The notes beneath the pieces are model-generated. The model saw only the letters and a program-made list of their open reading frames with translations, was not told the DNA's origin and did no database searches. Below are positions 6,019 through 6,842 of a DNA stretch of 6,842 nt, piece after piece. The first letter of the stretch is position 1, and each line of letters opens with the position of its first letter. The DNA lies in assembly GCA_035293965.1 (NCBI GenBank), contig DATGLW010000067.1, positions 1-6,842 on the forward strand. The letters are read 5' to 3'. The position numbers and the translations under genes are program-made. Source of the stretch: DATGLW01 sp035293965. GTDB lineage: Bacteria; Actinomycetota; Acidimicrobiia; Acidimicrobiales; RAAP-2.

Positions 6019-6693
6019 TCACGGGCCGGCCAGCCAGGCCGCCACCACTGCCGCCACCTCGGCGTCGCGCCGCTTGAGGGCGTGGTCGCCGCCCTCGAGC
6101 CAGACGTGGGTGACCGGGCCGGGAATGGCTGCTGCGGCCCGTTCGATCTTCGCGGGCGACCCGAAGGCGTCGCGGGTTCCCGACACGAACAGGCACGGTA
6201 CGCGCAGCTCGCCGAAGTGCTCCGTGCGCAGCCGGTCCGGGCGGCCGGGAGGGTGGAGGGGATAGCTGATGAGCACGAGCGCCGCTGCGGGGAGCCCCTC
6301 GGCCACGGCCACCGAGCACATCCGGCCCCCCATGGACCGGCCGCCCAGGGCGATCTGCTCGGTGCCCACCCCGAGCGACGCGGCCAGCTCGGCGGCCGCC
6401 TCGCGCACGGCGGCCACGAGCACGGCCGGGCGGTCCGGTGCCCGCCGGCCGGCCAGGCGGTAGGGGAAGTCCACCCGCCGGGTGGTGATCCCACGGGGGG
6501 CGAGGGCCTCTTCGATGGCGACGAGCGCGGGATGGTCGCGGCCGCTGCCGGCGCCGGGGGTGAGCACGATCCCAGCCGGGGCGCAGCGTGGGCCTGTCGG
6601 GCCCCGGCGGGCAGCTCCCTCGCCCCGGCGGGCAGCCCCCTCGCCCCGGCGGGCAGCCCCCTGGCCCCGGCGGTCTGGCACGCGAGCCATCAT
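6019..6693 (-). CDS. Alpha/beta hydrolase, Tex30/KANL3-like (dienelactone hydrolase group)
   Basis: A 224-residue small alpha/beta hydrolase encoded on the minus strand. The core starts with the strand GIVLTPGAGSGRDHP (41-55), a glycine-rich oxyanion region typical of the Tex30/KANL3-like family. The nucleophile elbow GGRSMGG (117-123) carries Ser120. GTRDAFG (172-178) gives the acid Asp175, and GGDHALK (201-207) gives His204, so the full catalytic triad is present and the enzyme should be active; its ester or amide substrate is unknown. Residues 9-29 are three near-identical copies of RGEGAAR encoded by a 21-bp tandem repeat, outside the fold. The start is ATG 6693 (or the adjacent ATG 6690). 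No Shine-Dalgarno site is visible, and there is no ATG between the repeat and the core. It is convergent with the exporter operon and divergent from the gene at the right edge. Confidence 0.82.
   Translation of the reverse strand: MMARVPDRRGQGAARRGEGAARRGEGAARRGPTGPRCAPAGIVLTPGAGSGRDHPALVAIEEALAPRGITTRRVDFPYRLAGRRAPDRPAVLVAAVREAAAELAASLGVGTEQIALGGRSMGGRMCSVAVAEGLPAAALVLISYPLHPPGRPDRLRTEHFGELRVPCLFVSGTRDAFGSPAKIERAAAAIPGPVTHVWLEGGDHALKRRDAEVAAVVAAWLAGP
6600..6673. repeat. 21-bp tandem repeat, about 3.5 copies, in the hydrolase N-terminus
   Basis: Copies lie at 6600-6620, 6621-6641, 6642-6662 and 6663-6673 (partial). The second and third are identical; the first differs at its first base and at 6616, and the partial one at its first base. 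Each unit carries the core CCCCGGCGGGCAG. Because 21 is a multiple of three, the reading frame of the minus-strand hydrolase is kept and yields the heptad R-G-(E/Q)-G-A-A-R. Identical copies point to recent slippage or unequal exchange. Confidence 0.9.
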
Positions 6694-6713
6694 GCCCGCG
6701 ATCAGTGACGATG

Positions 6714-6731
6714 GAACGGCTGGCGCCGTTC
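6714..6731. repeat. Perfect 7-bp inverted repeat in the divergent intergenic region
   Basis: GAACGGC (6714-6720) and GCCGTTC (6725-6731) are separated by TGGC. It lies 20 bases upstream of the hydrolase start on the minus strand and about 63 bases upstream of the right-edge gene. It could be an operator for the hydrolase, or a stem in an RNA made from the mobile-element end. Confidence 0.6.
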
Positions 6732-6744
6732 AGCCAAGGTTGAT

Positions 6745-6766
6745 CCGACGTGGGTCACCCATTCGG
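6745..6766. repeat. Imperfect dyad upstream of the right-edge gene
   Basis: TGGGT-C-ACCCA (6751-6761) is a perfect odd-length palindrome. It is flanked by CCGA (6745-6748) and TCGG (6763-6766), which also pair, offset by one base. It is the second symmetric element in the 101-base non-coding stretch 6694-6794. The single-base centre suits a protein-binding dyad; as RNA, the innermost pairs would open to form a loop. Confidence 0.5.
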
Positions 6767-6782
6767 GCGGTGCCACACACTG

Positions 6783-6788
6783 AAGGAG
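6783..6788 (+). promoter_or_regulatory. Shine-Dalgarno site of the right-edge gene
   Basis: AAGGAG sits 6 bases before ATG 6795. It is a near-perfect ribosome-binding site and decides the start of the truncated gene. Confidence 0.75.
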
Positions 6789-6794
6789 CCAGCC

Positions 6795-6842
6795 ATGTCC
6801 CATCGCCTCCCCCATCCTGACACCACCTTCGTGGGTCTTGAC
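6795..6842 (+). CDS. Start of a probable IS110-family transposase (cut by window edge)
   Basis: Sixteen codons are visible, reading MSHRLPHPDTTFVGLD, and the frame runs off the window. A short polar lead followed by T-F-V-G-L-D is how many IS110-family DEDD transposases begin; the next residues are usually VHK or VSK, and this Asp is the first acidic residue of the RuvC-like catalytic domain. The strong ribosome site and the absence of competing frames support a real gene. Other families (for example ASKHA-fold kinases) also start with a GLD strand, so the call rests on six residues. If correct, 6694-6794 or part of it is the left non-coding end of the element. Its left boundary cannot be fixed without the right end. 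Confidence 0.5.
   Translation, partial: MSHRLPHPDTTFVGLD

Noticed and set aside
6600..6673. The 21-bp repeats as a CRISPR array
   Set aside because: The copies are directly abutting with no spacers and stay in frame with the hydrolase.

Overview
Very G+C-rich, densely coded bacterial DNA. Codon third positions are almost all G or C, GTG starts are common, one promoter looks leaderless, and a NodI/NodJ-like ABC exporter sits beside fatty-acyl-CoA genes. Together these suggest an actinobacterium, perhaps Acidimicrobiia. That placement is inference from composition and gene content; no marker gene is present.

Layout, left to right. (1) 1-2436, plus strand: a hot-dog-fold acyl-CoA thioesterase, a strong 45-nt hairpin, an AMP-forming acyl-CoA synthetase, and an acylphosphatase overlapping the synthetase by 26 bases. 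(2) 2437-3197, plus strand: a short hairpin that contains the ribosome-binding site, then a type I phosphoribosyltransferase with an unusual Pro/Gly-rich tail. (3) 3198-3266: a 13-bp GC hairpin, probably the terminator of the first block, followed at once by a TAGCGT -10-like box 8 bases before the next ATG. (4) 3267-5943, plus strand: a compact three-gene ABC-2 exporter operon with one NodI-like ATPase and two different NodJ-like permeases; the second permease starts inside the stop codon of the first. A G-quadruplex-capable G-run array fills the only gap in the operon. (5) 5944-6018: a convergent gap with a weak hairpin. (6) 6019-6693, minus strand: a small alpha/beta hydrolase (Tex30/KANL3-like dienelactone hydrolase group) whose N-terminus contains a 21-bp tandem repeat. 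(7) 6694-6842: about 100 bases of non-coding DNA with two dyads, then a textbook Shine-Dalgarno site and the first 16 codons of a plus-strand gene that looks like an IS110-family transposase cut off by the window edge.

The thioesterase and synthetase form a make/break pair for acyl-CoA thioesters. The acylphosphatase and phosphoribosyltransferase seem to be co-transcribed housekeeping genes with no clear functional link to that pair. The exporter is a self-contained unit; its substrate cannot be read from the sequence, and no nod-factor synthesis genes are present. The least ordinary part is the right edge: a probable IS110-type element begins next to a tandem repeat, and the structured leader upstream of its transposase lies where IS110-group elements encode their bridge RNA.
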